A stretch of 40,572 nucleotides of DNA. It comes from Desulfosporosinus sp. (lineage in GTDB: Bacteria; Bacillota; Desulfitobacteriia; Desulfitobacteriales; Desulfitobacteriaceae). Within the stretch, counting starts at the first letter, position 1. Every line of letters begins with the position of its first letter. A program made the translations under genes and the position numbers. Positions 33,136 to 40,572 of this stretch are shown in pieces. The stretch is from assembly GCA_003513495.1 (NCBI GenBank), contig DOPM01000020.1:1-40572 (forward strand), in the 5' to 3' direction. Below the pieces are notes generated by a model. It had not been told where the DNA came from. It did no database searches and saw only the letters and a list, made by a program, of their open reading frames with translations.

Positions 33136-33170
33136 AACGTTGAGAAGGGCGATAAGCCCTTCTCAACGTT
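33136..33170. terminator. strong hairpin between khpA and rimM (attenuator or processing site)
   Basis: A perfect 15-bp stem (AACGTTGAGAAGGGC with its complement) has a 5-base loop and overlaps the khpA stop codon. On the minus strand only GTTTAAAAC follows, so the T run is weak. It may tune expression of rimM-trmD or mark RNA processing rather than end transcription fully. Confidence 0.5.
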
Positions 33171-33399
33171 ATTGATCAATGTCCATATGAACTCGGCGCC
33201 CATCTTTGACGGCAGCCGCTTTAACCAGCGTACGAATAGCGTTTGCAATTTTGCCTTGTTTCCCAATAACTTTCCCCATGTCTTCAGGTGCGACTTTTAG
33301 CTGCAAATGCACGCTTTTTTCAGTCTCAGTCTGGACAACGAGAACTTGGTCTGATTTATCCACTAACGCTTTCGCGAGGATTTCTACAAGTCCCTTCAC
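33169..33399 (-). CDS. khpA: KH-domain RNA-binding protein KhpA
   Basis: 76 residues with a single KH domain and the G-x-x-G loop in VIGKQGKIANAIRTL. In Firmicutes KhpA works with KhpB in RNA binding and control of cell size. The GTG at 33399 gives the usual MKGLVEILAKAL start and has a G-rich site 8 bases upstream; a GTG at 33408 lies inside that site. It sits between rpsP and rimM as in Bacillus (ylqC). Confidence 0.93.
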   Translation of the reverse strand: MKGLVEILAKALVDKSDQVLVVQTETEKSVHLQLKVAPEDMGKVIGKQGKIANAIRTLVKAAAVKDGRRVHMDIDQ

Positions 33400-33424
33400 A
33401 GGAACCACCCCCCAAACTCTGCAC

Positions 33425-33691
33425 TTAGTTCTTGGACTCGTGGAATTTGGTCATGATACCAGCTTGGCTCAACAAAGACTTAGCAGTATTTGAAGGCTGA
33501 GCTCCGGTAGATAGCCATTTTAAAGCCTTTTCCTCATCAATGTTCAAAACGACTGGGCTTTTAGTCGGATCATAATATCCAAGTTGTTCAATGAATCGAC
33601 CATCACGGGGAGCTCTAGCATCAGCAACCACCATACGGTAGAAAGGATTCTTTTTCGCACCCATGCGGCATAAACGAATTTTCGCAGCCAT
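33425..33691 (-). CDS. rpsP: 30S ribosomal protein S16
   Basis: 88 residues with the family N-terminus AAKIRLCRMGAKKNPFYRMVVADARAPRDG and GYYDPTKSPVVLNID. It ends with an Asn/Thr-rich tail. The ATG has GGGGGAGGTGA just upstream. It is part of the ylxM-ffh-rpsP-khpA-rimM-trmD operon. Confidence 0.97.
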   Translation of the reverse strand: MAAKIRLCRMGAKKNPFYRMVVADARAPRDGRFIEQLGYYDPTKSPVVLNIDEEKALKWLSTGAQPSNTAKSLLSQAGIMTKFHESKN

Positions 33692-33708
33692 GTTTTCACC
33701 TCCCCCGA

Positions 33709-33744
33709 TTCGAGGTTTGAAGTTCGAAGTTCGAGGTTCGAATG
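33709..33744. repeat. short direct repeats of GTTCGA-type 8-mers
   Basis: Between ffh and rpsP the sequence repeats TTCGAGGT / TTGAAG / TTCGAAG / TTCGAGG / TTCGAATG. Similar words occur near 32530-32545 between rimM and trmD. They resemble short intergenic filler repeats. No function can be read. Confidence 0.35.
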
Positions 33745-33879
33745 TCGTGCATTCTATATCTCACTTCGTACATTTTGCCCCAAGTTAATTTCAACTAAAC
33801 TTTAAAACAGAGTATCAACTCAAAATAAAGTAAGTCTTTTATATAAACAACGCTATATTATAGCGTGGTCCATCATGTA

Positions 33880-35238
33880 TTACATAAATCCTGGGAATTT
33901 GGGCTTCTTGCCCTTTTTACCTTTTTTTCCGCCTCCCAGCATTCCCATACCTCCGGGACTGGAAAATTGCTTCATCATTTTTTGCATCTGTTCAAACTGC
34001 TTTAATAAGCGTCCAACATCTTGTACAGAGGTGCCACTTCCTTTGGCAATTCTCTTTTTACGAGAGTCTTTTATAATAATCGGTTTCCGACGCTCTTCAG
34101 TCGTCATTGACCGAATAATTGCCTCAACATGGGCAGTATCCTTTTCATCAATCTTTACATCTTTTAATTGTTTTCCGACCCCTGGGATCATCTCTAAGAT
34201 TGAGGATAGGGGACCCATCTTTTTCATTTGCTCCATCTGATCTAGAAAATCATCAAGGGTAAATTCCTGCTTGCGCAGTTTTTGCTCCATTTCTTTGGCT
34301 TTTTTTTCATCAAAAGACTCTTGGGCTTTTTCGATGAGAGTAAGCACATCGCCCATTCCCAAAATTCTCGAAGCCATACGGTCTGGATGGAAAGGTTCGA
34401 GGGCATCCATTTTTTCCCCCAGCCCTACAAACTTTATCGTACACCCAGTCACGGCTTTAATAGAAAGGGCTCCGCCCCCACGTGTGTCCCCATCAAGCTT
34501 TGTGAGAATGACTCCATCAAGCCCTAATTCACTATGAAACGACTCGGCAACATTAACCGCATCCTGACCAGTCATTGCGTCTACGACTAATAAAATCTCA
34601 TGAGGTTTCACAGCACCTTTAATATCTCGAAGTTCACCCATCAGTTCTTCGTTAATATGCAAACGTCCCGCGGTATCGATAATGACAACATCTTGCCCGT
34701 TCTGATTTGCATGGGCAATACTTGCTTTAGCAATATCCCTCGGAGCTTCTTGTCCCATAGAAAAGACCGGAACGTTTAGTTGTTCACCCAAAACTTGCAG
34801 TTGTTTAATCGCAGCCGGACGGTAAATGTCGCAGGCCACAAGCAAAGGATGCTTACCTTGCTTCTTTAACATATTGGCCAATTTAGCTGCATGGGTTGTT
34901 TTTCCTGCACCTTGAAGACCTATTAACAAAATGATCGTTGGAGGCTTTGAAGCAATGAGAATTTTGCCTGTAGCACCGCCCATTAGTTCGATCATTTCCT
35001 CATGCACAATCTTAATAACATGCTGTGCCGGTGAAAGAGATTCAAGGACTTCCTGTCCGATGGAACGTTCCTTAACCTTGGCCACAAAGTCTTTGACAAC
35101 TTTAAAGTTAACATCTGCCTCCAACAATGCAACGCGAACTTCACGCATAGCCTCGTTGACATCTGCTTCCTTTAACTTACCCTTTCCTTTTAGCCGTTTA
35201 AATGTTTCTTGGAGTTTCTCGCTAAGTCCTTGAAACAT
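33880..35238 (-). CDS. ffh: signal recognition particle protein Ffh
   Basis: 452-residue GTPase that, with the small SRP RNA, brings ribosomes making membrane proteins to FtsY. The N domain is followed by the G domain with G1 GLQGAGKTTHAAKLA (histidine where threonine is common), DIYRPAAIKQL, VIIDTAGRL, TKLDGDTRGGGALS and GLGEKMDALEPFHP. The Met-rich M domain (about 320-430) ends with a G/K-rich tail (LGGGKKGKKGKKPKF). The ATG has GAGG 6 bases upstream. ylxM precedes it, as expected. Confidence 0.97.
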   Translation of the reverse strand: MFQGLSEKLQETFKRLKGKGKLKEADVNEAMREVRVALLEADVNFKVVKDFVAKVKERSIGQEVLESLSPAQHVIKIVHEEMIELMGGATGKILIASKPPTIILLIGLQGAGKTTHAAKLANMLKKQGKHPLLVACDIYRPAAIKQLQVLGEQLNVPVFSMGQEAPRDIAKASIAHANQNGQDVVIIDTAGRLHINEELMGELRDIKGAVKPHEILLVVDAMTGQDAVNVAESFHSELGLDGVILTKLDGDTRGGGALSIKAVTGCTIKFVGLGEKMDALEPFHPDRMASRILGMGDVLTLIEKAQESFDEKKAKEMEQKLRKQEFTLDDFLDQMEQMKKMGPLSSILEMIPGVGKQLKDVKIDEKDTAHVEAIIRSMTTEERRKPIIIKDSRKKRIAKGSGTSVQDVGRLLKQFEQMQKMMKQFSSPGGMGMLGGGKKGKKGKKPKFPGFM

Positions 35239-35272
35239 GCCTATCCTCGCTTTCGATTTGATCCACTTCTGC

Positions 35273-35300
35273 GTAGGGGGAATTCATTAATTTCCCCTAC
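35273..35300. repeat. 28-bp palindromic repeat, copy A (ylxM-ffh gap)
   Basis: GTAGGGG plus GAATTCATTAATTT plus CCCCTAC. It has perfect 7-bp outer arms and an imperfect AT-rich core. It differs at 3 of 28 positions from copy B on the other side of ylxM. Confidence 0.7.
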
Positions 35301-35319
35301 TGTATCTACTAAAAATAGT

Positions 35320-35688
35320 CTACACACCTTGGATATTGACGAAAATATCTTCGATCATGGCGCGTATCTTCCGATGCCGCTCACATGCAGTTGGACTAGA
35401 AAAATCATCCTCAGTTAATTCTTGTAACAAAGTCTGTACTTCCATCAGCTTCTCACGTTCTATCCAAAACCTCTGAACAAGTCCTAACTTATCCTCATAC
35501 TCCGTTAGGATTCTTTCTGTTCGTTTGAGCAAATCATGAATAGCCTGACGGCTGATATGCTCCACTTCAGCAATTTCGGTCAAAGACAGATCTTGTTGAT
35601 AATGAAGATCCCAAACGTTTCGTTGCTTTTCCGTGAGAAGCGGGCCATAAAAGTCGACTAAAAGAGCCCTTTTGGCAAGTTTCTCCAT
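35320..35688 (-). CDS. ylxM: UPF0122 helix-turn-helix protein YlxM
   Basis: 122 residues. The N-terminal half resembles sigma region 4-type helix-turn-helix (LLTEKQRNVWDLHYQQDLSLTEIAEVEHISRQ), and the C-terminal half is a charged helix. In Streptococcus and Bacillus YlxM is encoded with ffh and is thought to modulate SRP. The ATG has GGGGG 5 bases upstream, within a TAAAG...CTTTA hairpin context. It is the first gene of its operon, after a good promoter. Confidence 0.94.
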   Translation of the reverse strand: MEKLAKRALLVDFYGPLLTEKQRNVWDLHYQQDLSLTEIAEVEHISRQAIHDLLKRTERILTEYEDKLGLVQRFWIEREKLMEVQTLLQELTEDDFSSPTACERHRKIRAMIEDIFVNIQGV

Positions 35689-35725
35689 GGCAACCCCCTG
35701 TAAAGCGTTTTTACTTTACATCGGA

Positions 35726-35754
35726 ATATTAGACTAAATCTTATGGTTTGTCAA
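35726..35754 (-). promoter_or_regulatory. ylxM: strong sigma-A promoter of the ylxM-ffh operon
   Basis: A consensus TTGACA (35754-35749) and TAATAT (35731-35726) are 17 bases apart on the minus strand. The -35 box directly abuts the 28-bp palindrome at 35755-35782. Confidence 0.8.
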
Positions 35755-35782
35755 GTAGGGGCAATTCATGAATTGCCCCTAC
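35755..35782. repeat. 28-bp palindromic repeat, copy B (upstream of the ylxM promoter)
   Basis: A perfect palindrome: the half GTAGGGGCAATTCA is followed by its exact complement. A partial third copy (AAATTGCCCCC) lies at about 35799-35809. GTAGGGG...CCCCTAC palindromes are, from memory, a widespread class of dispersed bacterial repeats. Confidence 0.75.
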
Positions 35783-35866
35783 AGGATTTCGCATTCACAA
35801 ATTGCCCCCATAATGCACACATTTACTAAATTATGTCACTAATGTCGACTCAAGCAATCCCCGCGC

Positions 35867-37168
35867 TTAACCATTTAATTCCTTAGAGATTCGCTTTGCC
35901 CTTATTTCCGCTTCTTGGCAGATTCTACCCACATCCATTGTCAGTAGTTCTCGTTCTTCCATAATAAATTTACCATCCACCATCATCGTGCGGACATCCC
36001 CGGCATGGGCAGCATAGACCAAATGGGCTGGGATGGAAAAACGAGGATAGAAATGTGGTTGATCCATATCAATAGTGATCAAGTCAGCTTTATAGCCAGG
36101 AGCTAGCATACCGACATTTTCCAGACCAAGAGTTTGAGCCCCTCCAATTGTCGCCATCTCCAATACTTGGTAGGCCGGAAGTGCGGTTGAATCGACCCGA
36201 AGCTTTTGTTGGAAAGCAGCCGAGCGCATCTCTCCAAAGAGATCAAGATTGTTATTGCTTGAAGCACCATCAGTTCCGAGGCCTACAACAGCCCCTCTTG
36301 CCCGCAAATCCGTGATTGGAGCTGTTCCACTGCTCAGCTTCATGTTGCTTTCCGCATTATGAGCAATATAAACCTGGTGCTGTACTAATATCTCTATGTC
36401 CTGGGGTGTCAAGTGAACGCAGTGGGCTGCCACAACATGCCCACTGAAAAGGCCAAGCTCATTCAGCCACTGGACAGGGGTTTTTCCATGCTGGTCTCTG
36501 AGTATATTAATCTCATCTTGGGTCTCTGCCACATGAATGTGAATCCCTACGTTCAGACGATCCGCCTCAATCTTAACCTTTCGAAGATAGTCTGCCGAGC
36601 AGGTGTAAGGGGCGTGAGGACCAAACATGATGCTCACCCTCCCATCACCAGCTCCGTGATATCGGCGCACTAATTCAATATTTTCCTGCAAGGCACGCTC
36701 CCCATTGGGTCCATTTCCAATTAACCCTCGAGAAAGTACAGCACGGGTTCCAGCTGCTAGTACCGCCTCTGCAACTTGATCCATCGAAGCATACATGTCA
36801 AGCATCGTGGTCGTTCCAGAGCGAACCATTTCGCAAAGGGCCAAGGACGTTCCCCAATAGATATCCTCATCCGTCAGTCTATCTTCGAAAGGCCATACTT
36901 TCTCTTTGAGCCAGGGCATTAGCGGCAGATCATCCGCATAACCCCTAAGTAATGTCATGGCTGCATGGGTGTGAGTGTTGATCAGACCAGGCATCACTAC
37001 ATCATTAGGTAATTCTAGAATACGATCAGGTACAAATCCTGCCGGAGCAGAGCCTGACTCTCCAACAAAAACGATTCGCTGATCCTCAATACCAATTTCC
37101 CCTCGCGGAAAAAAAGCATCCGGTCCAGTCATAGGCAAAACCATGGCACGAATTAATATCTTGGACAT
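35867..37168 (-). CDS. mtaD: 5-methylthioadenosine / S-adenosylhomocysteine deaminase
   Basis: 433-residue metal-dependent amidohydrolase that converts MTA or SAH to the inosine forms. Metal ligands are in LINTHTHAAMTLLRG (H-x-H), FGPHAPYTCS, HIHVAETQ, AAHCVHL and GTDGASSNNNLDLF. The C-terminal small beta domain carries KADLITIDMDQPH. The ATG has AAGGAG 8 bases upstream. It is encoded after mtnP and mtnA, so all three act on products of SAM use. Related deaminases (guanine, chlorohydrolase-type) share the motifs, but the neighbours support this choice. Confidence 0.9.
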   Translation of the reverse strand: MSKILIRAMVLPMTGPDAFFPRGEIGIEDQRIVFVGESGSAPAGFVPDRILELPNDVVMPGLINTHTHAAMTLLRGYADDLPLMPWLKEKVWPFEDRLTDEDIYWGTSLALCEMVRSGTTTMLDMYASMDQVAEAVLAAGTRAVLSRGLIGNGPNGERALQENIELVRRYHGAGDGRVSIMFGPHAPYTCSADYLRKVKIEADRLNVGIHIHVAETQDEINILRDQHGKTPVQWLNELGLFSGHVVAAHCVHLTPQDIEILVQHQVYIAHNAESNMKLSSGTAPITDLRARGAVVGLGTDGASSNNNLDLFGEMRSAAFQQKLRVDSTALPAYQVLEMATIGGAQTLGLENVGMLAPGYKADLITIDMDQPHFYPRFSIPAHLVYAAHAGDVRTMMVDGKFIMEERELLTMDVGRICQEAEIRAKRISKELNG

Positions 37169-37240
37169 TCTTACGTCTCCTTATTGCCTTCGTAGAGATT
37201 AATTCATGAGAATTCATGAACATAGGGAATTTTCCCTAAG

Positions 37241-38278
37241 CTAAGATCGAACCATCAATTTAAGAAGATTGACCGAATACGGCGCGGTCACAATCCCCTT
37301 TTCGGTGATAATTCCGGTAATATATTTCGCTGGGGTAACATCAAAAGCCGGATTAAAAATTTTCACTTCATTAGGGGCAACTGATACCCCAAAGCACTCT
37401 CTTACTTCCTTGGCAGGTCGTTCTTCAATAGGAATTTCCTGGCCATTGGCAACTTTCAAATCAATCGTCGAGGTTGGTGCCGCCACATAAAAGGGAATGC
37501 CGTGAGCCTGGGCTAAGACTGCAACGGAGTAAGTTCCGATTTTGTTTGCGGTATCCCCGTTAGCTGCAATTCGATCCGCTCCGACAATCACAAGGTCAAC
37601 CTTCCCCTGTTGCATTAAGTAACCTGCCATGCTGTCTGCTATGAGTGTCACGGGAATCTTATCTCGTAGAAGTTCCAACGCCGTTAGTCGTGCCCCCTGT
37701 AATAACGGCCGGGTTTCATCGGCATAAACATGAATCATTTTACCAGATTCATGAGCGGAGCGAATAACCCCTAGGGCGGTGCCATACTCTACTGTAGCTA
37801 AGGCACCTGCGTTACAATGGGTTAAAATATTCGCTTTATCCGGGACAATCTCATTTCCATATTCCCCAATAAGTCGATTCATGCGACGATCATCTTCGGC
37901 AATACGGCCCGCTTCCTCAATCAGAACATGACGCACATCCTCTATGTCATCCATATCCCAACATTCACGTAATCGGTCTTCCATACGTCTTAATGCCCAA
38001 AACAAGTTAACTGCCGTTGGGCGAGTTTCCGCCAGTCTGGCTTGTACCCGTTCCATAAAACTAGGTAAGCCGTCTCTTTCCCCTTGGTACTCTAACGCTC
38101 CCAGTACAAATCCATAAGCTACAGCTGCTCCAATTGCCGGTGCACCCCGTACTTCCATGTTTTCAATAGCTTCTGCTACACCCTCATAGGACACCGCGTC
38201 CCGATAGACAATTTCGACTGGAAGCTTACTCTGATCTAATATTCGCAAGGCATTCCCAAGCCATTCGATCGATTTCAA
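37241..38278 (-). CDS. mtnA: methylthioribose-1-phosphate isomerase
   Basis: 345 residues, eIF2B-like fold. It isomerises 5-methylthioribose-1-phosphate to the ribulose form in methionine salvage. The family motifs are NMEVRGAPAIGAAVAYG, the catalytic cysteine in ILTHCNAGALAT, ADETRPLLQGARLTA, the catalytic aspartate in VGADRIAANGDTANKIGTY and YVAAPTSTID. The start is TTG with AGGTGG 7 bases upstream. It follows mtnP by 15 bases. No mtnB, mtnC, mtnD or class II aldolase gene is present in the window, so the rest of the route must lie elsewhere or the short aldolase shunt is used. Confidence 0.94.
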   Translation of the reverse strand: MKSIEWLGNALRILDQSKLPVEIVYRDAVSYEGVAEAIENMEVRGAPAIGAAVAYGFVLGALEYQGERDGLPSFMERVQARLAETRPTAVNLFWALRRMEDRLRECWDMDDIEDVRHVLIEEAGRIAEDDRRMNRLIGEYGNEIVPDKANILTHCNAGALATVEYGTALGVIRSAHESGKMIHVYADETRPLLQGARLTALELLRDKIPVTLIADSMAGYLMQQGKVDLVIVGADRIAANGDTANKIGTYSVAVLAQAHGIPFYVAAPTSTIDLKVANGQEIPIEERPAKEVRECFGVSVAPNEVKIFNPAFDVTPAKYITGIITEKGIVTAPYSVNLLKLMVRS

Positions 38279-38293
38279 CGTCCCACCACCTCT

Positions 38294-39079
38294 CTAAAAT
38301 TTACCGACTTCGGCATTTGCCGATGCACATAGGCATTTCTGACCGGGAGTCAATAACTCAAAGGTTGCTTGAACGAGTCGTGCAACGTTTAGCTCTAATT
38401 CCTTAATACTTCTCATTACTTCTGCATGGTTTAGCGGATGGTCAGCGATCCCCGCTGCTTCATTTGTAACCATGCTAATGGAGGCGTAACACATTCCTAG
38501 TTCCCGAGCCAAAACGACTTCAGGAACACTTGTCATTCCTACAAGCTCAGCCCCAAGGTATTGAAACATCCTAATCTCTGCAGGGGTTTCAAAACGAGGG
38601 CCTTCTGTACAAACATAACATGCCCCGTTCTTAACCACAAGTCCCAGATTCTCTGAGGCGTCAATAATATCTTGTCGTAAAGTGGCACAATAGGGCTCCG
38701 TCATATCTACATGAAGTACCCCCTGCTGCCCTCCTTCAAAGAAAGTTTGTGGACGACTCTTAGTAAAATCGAGAAACTGATCTAGCAACACCAAGTCACC
38801 TAATCGGTGTTGCGGAGATAAGGATCCTACAGCCGCAGTAGCAACGACCTTTCGCACCCCTAGTTCCCGCAAGGCCCAAATATTACCTCTATAATTCACA
38901 AGATGGGGAGGGGTTGCATGGTGTTGTCCATGCCGACTCATAAAAACCAAATCATGCTTCCCAAGTTTGCCTATAACAGGCCGGACTGTGCCATAGGGAG
39001 TTTCCACTGAGATAGCCCGCTGTTCAGTCAGCGCAAAGTGTTCAATCCCAGTACCTCCTATTAGTGCATAATTTATCAG
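38294..39079 (-). CDS. mtnP: 5'-methylthioadenosine phosphorylase, with probable CTG start
   Basis: About 261 residues. It splits MTA with phosphate into adenine and methylthioribose-1-phosphate, the substrate of MtnA. Motifs are ALIGGTGIEHF (phosphate loop), VETPYGTV, MSRHGQHHATPPH, ATAAVGSL, CTEGPRFETPAEIR, GMTSVPEVVLARELG and the base-site MVTNEAAG. The only standard start in frame is GTG at 39007, which would delete the phosphate loop. The frame extends upstream to a CTG at 39079 that overlaps the ftsY stop (CTGA) and has GGAGG 7 bases upstream. An ATT at 39082 is another option. Confidence 0.88.
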   Translation of the reverse strand: MINYALIGGTGIEHFALTEQRAISVETPYGTVRPVIGKLGKHDLVFMSRHGQHHATPPHLVNYRGNIWALRELGVRKVVATAAVGSLSPQHRLGDLVLLDQFLDFTKSRPQTFFEGGQQGVLHVDMTEPYCATLRQDIIDASENLGLVVKNGACYVCTEGPRFETPAEIRMFQYLGAELVGMTSVPEVVLARELGMCYASISMVTNEAAGIADHPLNHAEVMRSIKELELNVARLVQATFELLTPGQKCLCASANAEVGKF

Positions 39080-40008
39080 AATCTCTCCTCCTCATCAACT
39101 TGTCCAAAAAGTGCTGCCGCAAAATCTTTAGGAACAAATGGACGTAAATCTTCCATTCCTTCACCTATTCCAATCCATTTTACCGGAATACGGGTTTCCC
39201 CTTGAATACCTAACACAACCCCCCCTTTCGCTGTCCCATCCAACTTCGTTAAGACAATTCCTGTAACACCTGCCACTTCCTGAAAAAGCTTCGCTTGCTG
39301 CAAAGCATTTTGTCCAGTCGTAGCATCTAGTACCAGTAACACCTCATGAGGTGCCCCGGGGATTTCTCGTTCCATAACCCGTTTAACCTTGCGCAATTCT
39401 TCCATCAGGTTCACCTTATTATGAAGGCGACCAGCAGTATCCACAATAACAACATCCACATTTCGAGACTTCGCAGCTTGCACCGCATCATAAGCAACCG
39501 CCGCTGGATCAGCACCTTCACGCTGCTTAATTACCTCTACCCCAGATCGCTCTCCCCAAACTTCCAGTTGATCTATAGCAGCCGCACGAAACGTATCCCC
39601 TGCCGCCATCATAACTCTTTTTCCATCTTTCTTTAACCAGTTGGCAAGCTTACCAATCGTCGTCGTTTTTCCAACACCATTGACCCCAACAACGAGAATA
39701 ACACTGGGACCTTTCGCCGCAAAAGTAAGGCTTGTTTCTTCCCCCAACAACTCAGCAATCAATTCCTGAAGAACCTCTGTAAGCTGCTTCGGATCTGATA
39801 GTTTGCGCTGCTTAACTTCTTTACGCAAGCGTTCAACCAATTCAAAGGACGTGTTAACCCCAACATCTGAGCGAATTAAAACCTCTTCCAATTCTTCATA
39901 TAACTCTTCATCAATTTTCTTACGCCCAGTAAAAACCTCTTCTACTTTATCAACAAAGTTTTGCCTGGTTTTGGTAAGACCCTCTTTAAGCTTTGCAAAA
40001 AAGCCCAT
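39076..40008 (-). CDS. ftsY: signal recognition particle receptor FtsY
   Basis: 310-residue SRP receptor GTPase. The short charged N-terminal region (FFAKLKEGLTKTRQNF) lacks the long acidic A domain of E. coli, as usual in Firmicutes. The N domain has LYEELEEVLIRSDVGV. The G domain has G1 GVNGVGKTTTIGKLA, GDTFRAAAIDQL, VIVDTAGRLHNK, TKLDGTAKGG and GIGEGMEDLRPF. The ATG has AGGAGG 8 bases upstream. Its stop codon overlaps the proposed mtnP start. Usually smc lies upstream; here the upstream region is a tandem repeat array that continues past the window. Confidence 0.97.
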   Translation of the reverse strand: MGFFAKLKEGLTKTRQNFVDKVEEVFTGRKKIDEELYEELEEVLIRSDVGVNTSFELVERLRKEVKQRKLSDPKQLTEVLQELIAELLGEETSLTFAAKGPSVILVVGVNGVGKTTTIGKLANWLKKDGKRVMMAAGDTFRAAAIDQLEVWGERSGVEVIKQREGADPAAVAYDAVQAAKSRNVDVVIVDTAGRLHNKVNLMEELRKVKRVMEREIPGAPHEVLLVLDATTGQNALQQAKLFQEVAGVTGIVLTKLDGTAKGGVVLGIQGETRIPVKWIGIGEGMEDLRPFVPKDFAAALFGQVDEEERF

Positions 40009-40151
40009 GTTTAAATCCTCCTGTAATCGAAGTTCGGGTATTAGGTATGTAACATTTTACTAGTAAACCGTACCTGTATCTAATATTCTCACTATCAGCA
40101 GTCTAATACAAGCACTGCCTTTAAGTAATTAATTATACTCTGTCAAAGCCA
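40009..40151. other. ftsY upstream region
   Basis: About 140 bases, AT-rich, with the ftsY ribosome site next to the gene and no other gene seen. No convincing -35/-10 pair was identified. It joins the repeat array on its right side. Confidence 0.4.
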
Positions 40152-40572
40152 CCAACTCCAAATAAACGGCATCGCCTAAGACCAAAAGCCGGAAGACGCA
40201 CATGAAATGTGCCTTCTCCCAAGAACGTCTACCTCGTCCTTAGACCTAGGACGCAGTGTCACACGAACTCACGTCTTTACGTATGCTAAGCAACTCGGCT
40301 AAAGCGACCCCATACACAGACAGTACTCAAGACTAAAGCCAGAAGTCGCACATGAAATGTGCCTTCACCTAGCAACGTCATCTCGTCCAAGACCCAGGAC
40401 ACAATGTCACACGAGCGCGACGTCTTTACGTAGGCTAAGAAACTCCGCTAAAGCGACCCCAGACACCGGCTGTACTCAGACTAAAGCCAGAAGTCGCACA
40501 TGAAATGTGCCTTCACCCTAGCAACGTCATCTCGTGCCAAGACCCAGGGCGCAGTGTCACACGAGCGCGACG
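40152..40572. repeat. imperfect tandem array of about 150-bp units with stem-loops, open at the window end
   Basis: Units begin near 40181, 40332 and 40480 (ACTAAAGCCAGAAGTCGCAC in copies 2 and 3), so the period is 148-151 bases. Two nearly full units and about 93 bases of a third are visible; a weak remnant precedes the first. Each unit has a GCACAT-GAA-ATGTGC hairpin flanked by GAAG/CTTC (40198-40212, 40348-40362, 40496-40510). A second pair is CTCGT...ACGAG. An ACGTCTTTACGTAGGCTAAG-like block is clear in the first two units. Copies 2 and 3 are more alike than either is to copy 1. No open frame runs through it. Confidence 0.8.

Noticed and set aside
33066..33266. 66-residue minus-strand frame between khpA and rimM
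   Set aside because: It overlaps khpA in another frame, crosses the 15-bp hairpin and has no homology I recognise.
40152..40572. CRISPR array
   Set aside because: The units are about 150 bases and similar throughout; there are no short identical repeats with unique 30-40 base spacers, and no cas genes.

Overview
The window looks like chromosomal DNA of an anaerobic, endospore-forming Firmicute of the Desulfosporosinus/Desulfitobacterium type (Peptococcaceae in the broad sense). The reasons are an alpha/beta small acid-soluble spore protein, an 11-gene complex I operon without nuoEFG, strong GGAGG-type ribosome sites with frequent GTG and TTG starts, and the Firmicute gene order ftsY / ylxM-ffh-rpsP-khpA-rimM-trmD / rplS-lepB-rbgA-rnhB. 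The genus is inferred from protein style and gene order, not from a database search. Almost every gene is on the minus strand; the one clear exception is the spore protein gene at 1955-2143.

Left part (1-4.7 kb): a DUF3786 protein, an endonuclease IV-like TIM-barrel protein divergent from the spore DNA-binding protein, an Hsp20 chaperone, an alpha/alpha-toroid protein of unknown role and a Mn/Fe superoxide dismutase with a TTG start. The theme is stress and spore protection.

Signalling region (4.9-11.8 kb, transcribed right to left): a PAS sensor kinase with cysteine pairs, a small membrane protein, a MASE3 hybrid kinase with HPt and receiver domains, a stand-alone receiver, a soluble kinase with altered H and G2 boxes, and an OmpR-type regulator. 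Together they could form a split phosphorelay. Next come a beta-rich protein with a His-rich N-terminus, a degraded-looking gap, a comM gene broken by one extra base, and a PhoR/PhoP-like pair with yraN.

Centre (18.1-27.9 kb): a compact nuoABCDHIJKLMN operon with a good promoter at 27941-27969 and a terminator at 18021-18060. It makes the membrane arm and the quinone-side connecting module of complex I, but not the NADH-oxidising module. It lies between rnhB and yraN, genes that are neighbours in many bacteria.

Right part (28-40 kb): housekeeping genes for RNA processing, ribosome maturation and the signal recognition particle, read from ftsY towards rnhB. Three methylthioadenosine-salvage genes (mtnP, mtnA, mtaD) lie between ftsY and ylxM. 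The mtnP start appears to be a CTG overlapping the ftsY stop codon. Upstream of ftsY the window ends inside an imperfect tandem array of about 150-bp units carrying stem-loops. Several other palindromic or dispersed repeats lie between genes; two related 28-bp palindromes flank ylxM. No tRNA, rRNA, CRISPR array or complete insertion sequence was seen.
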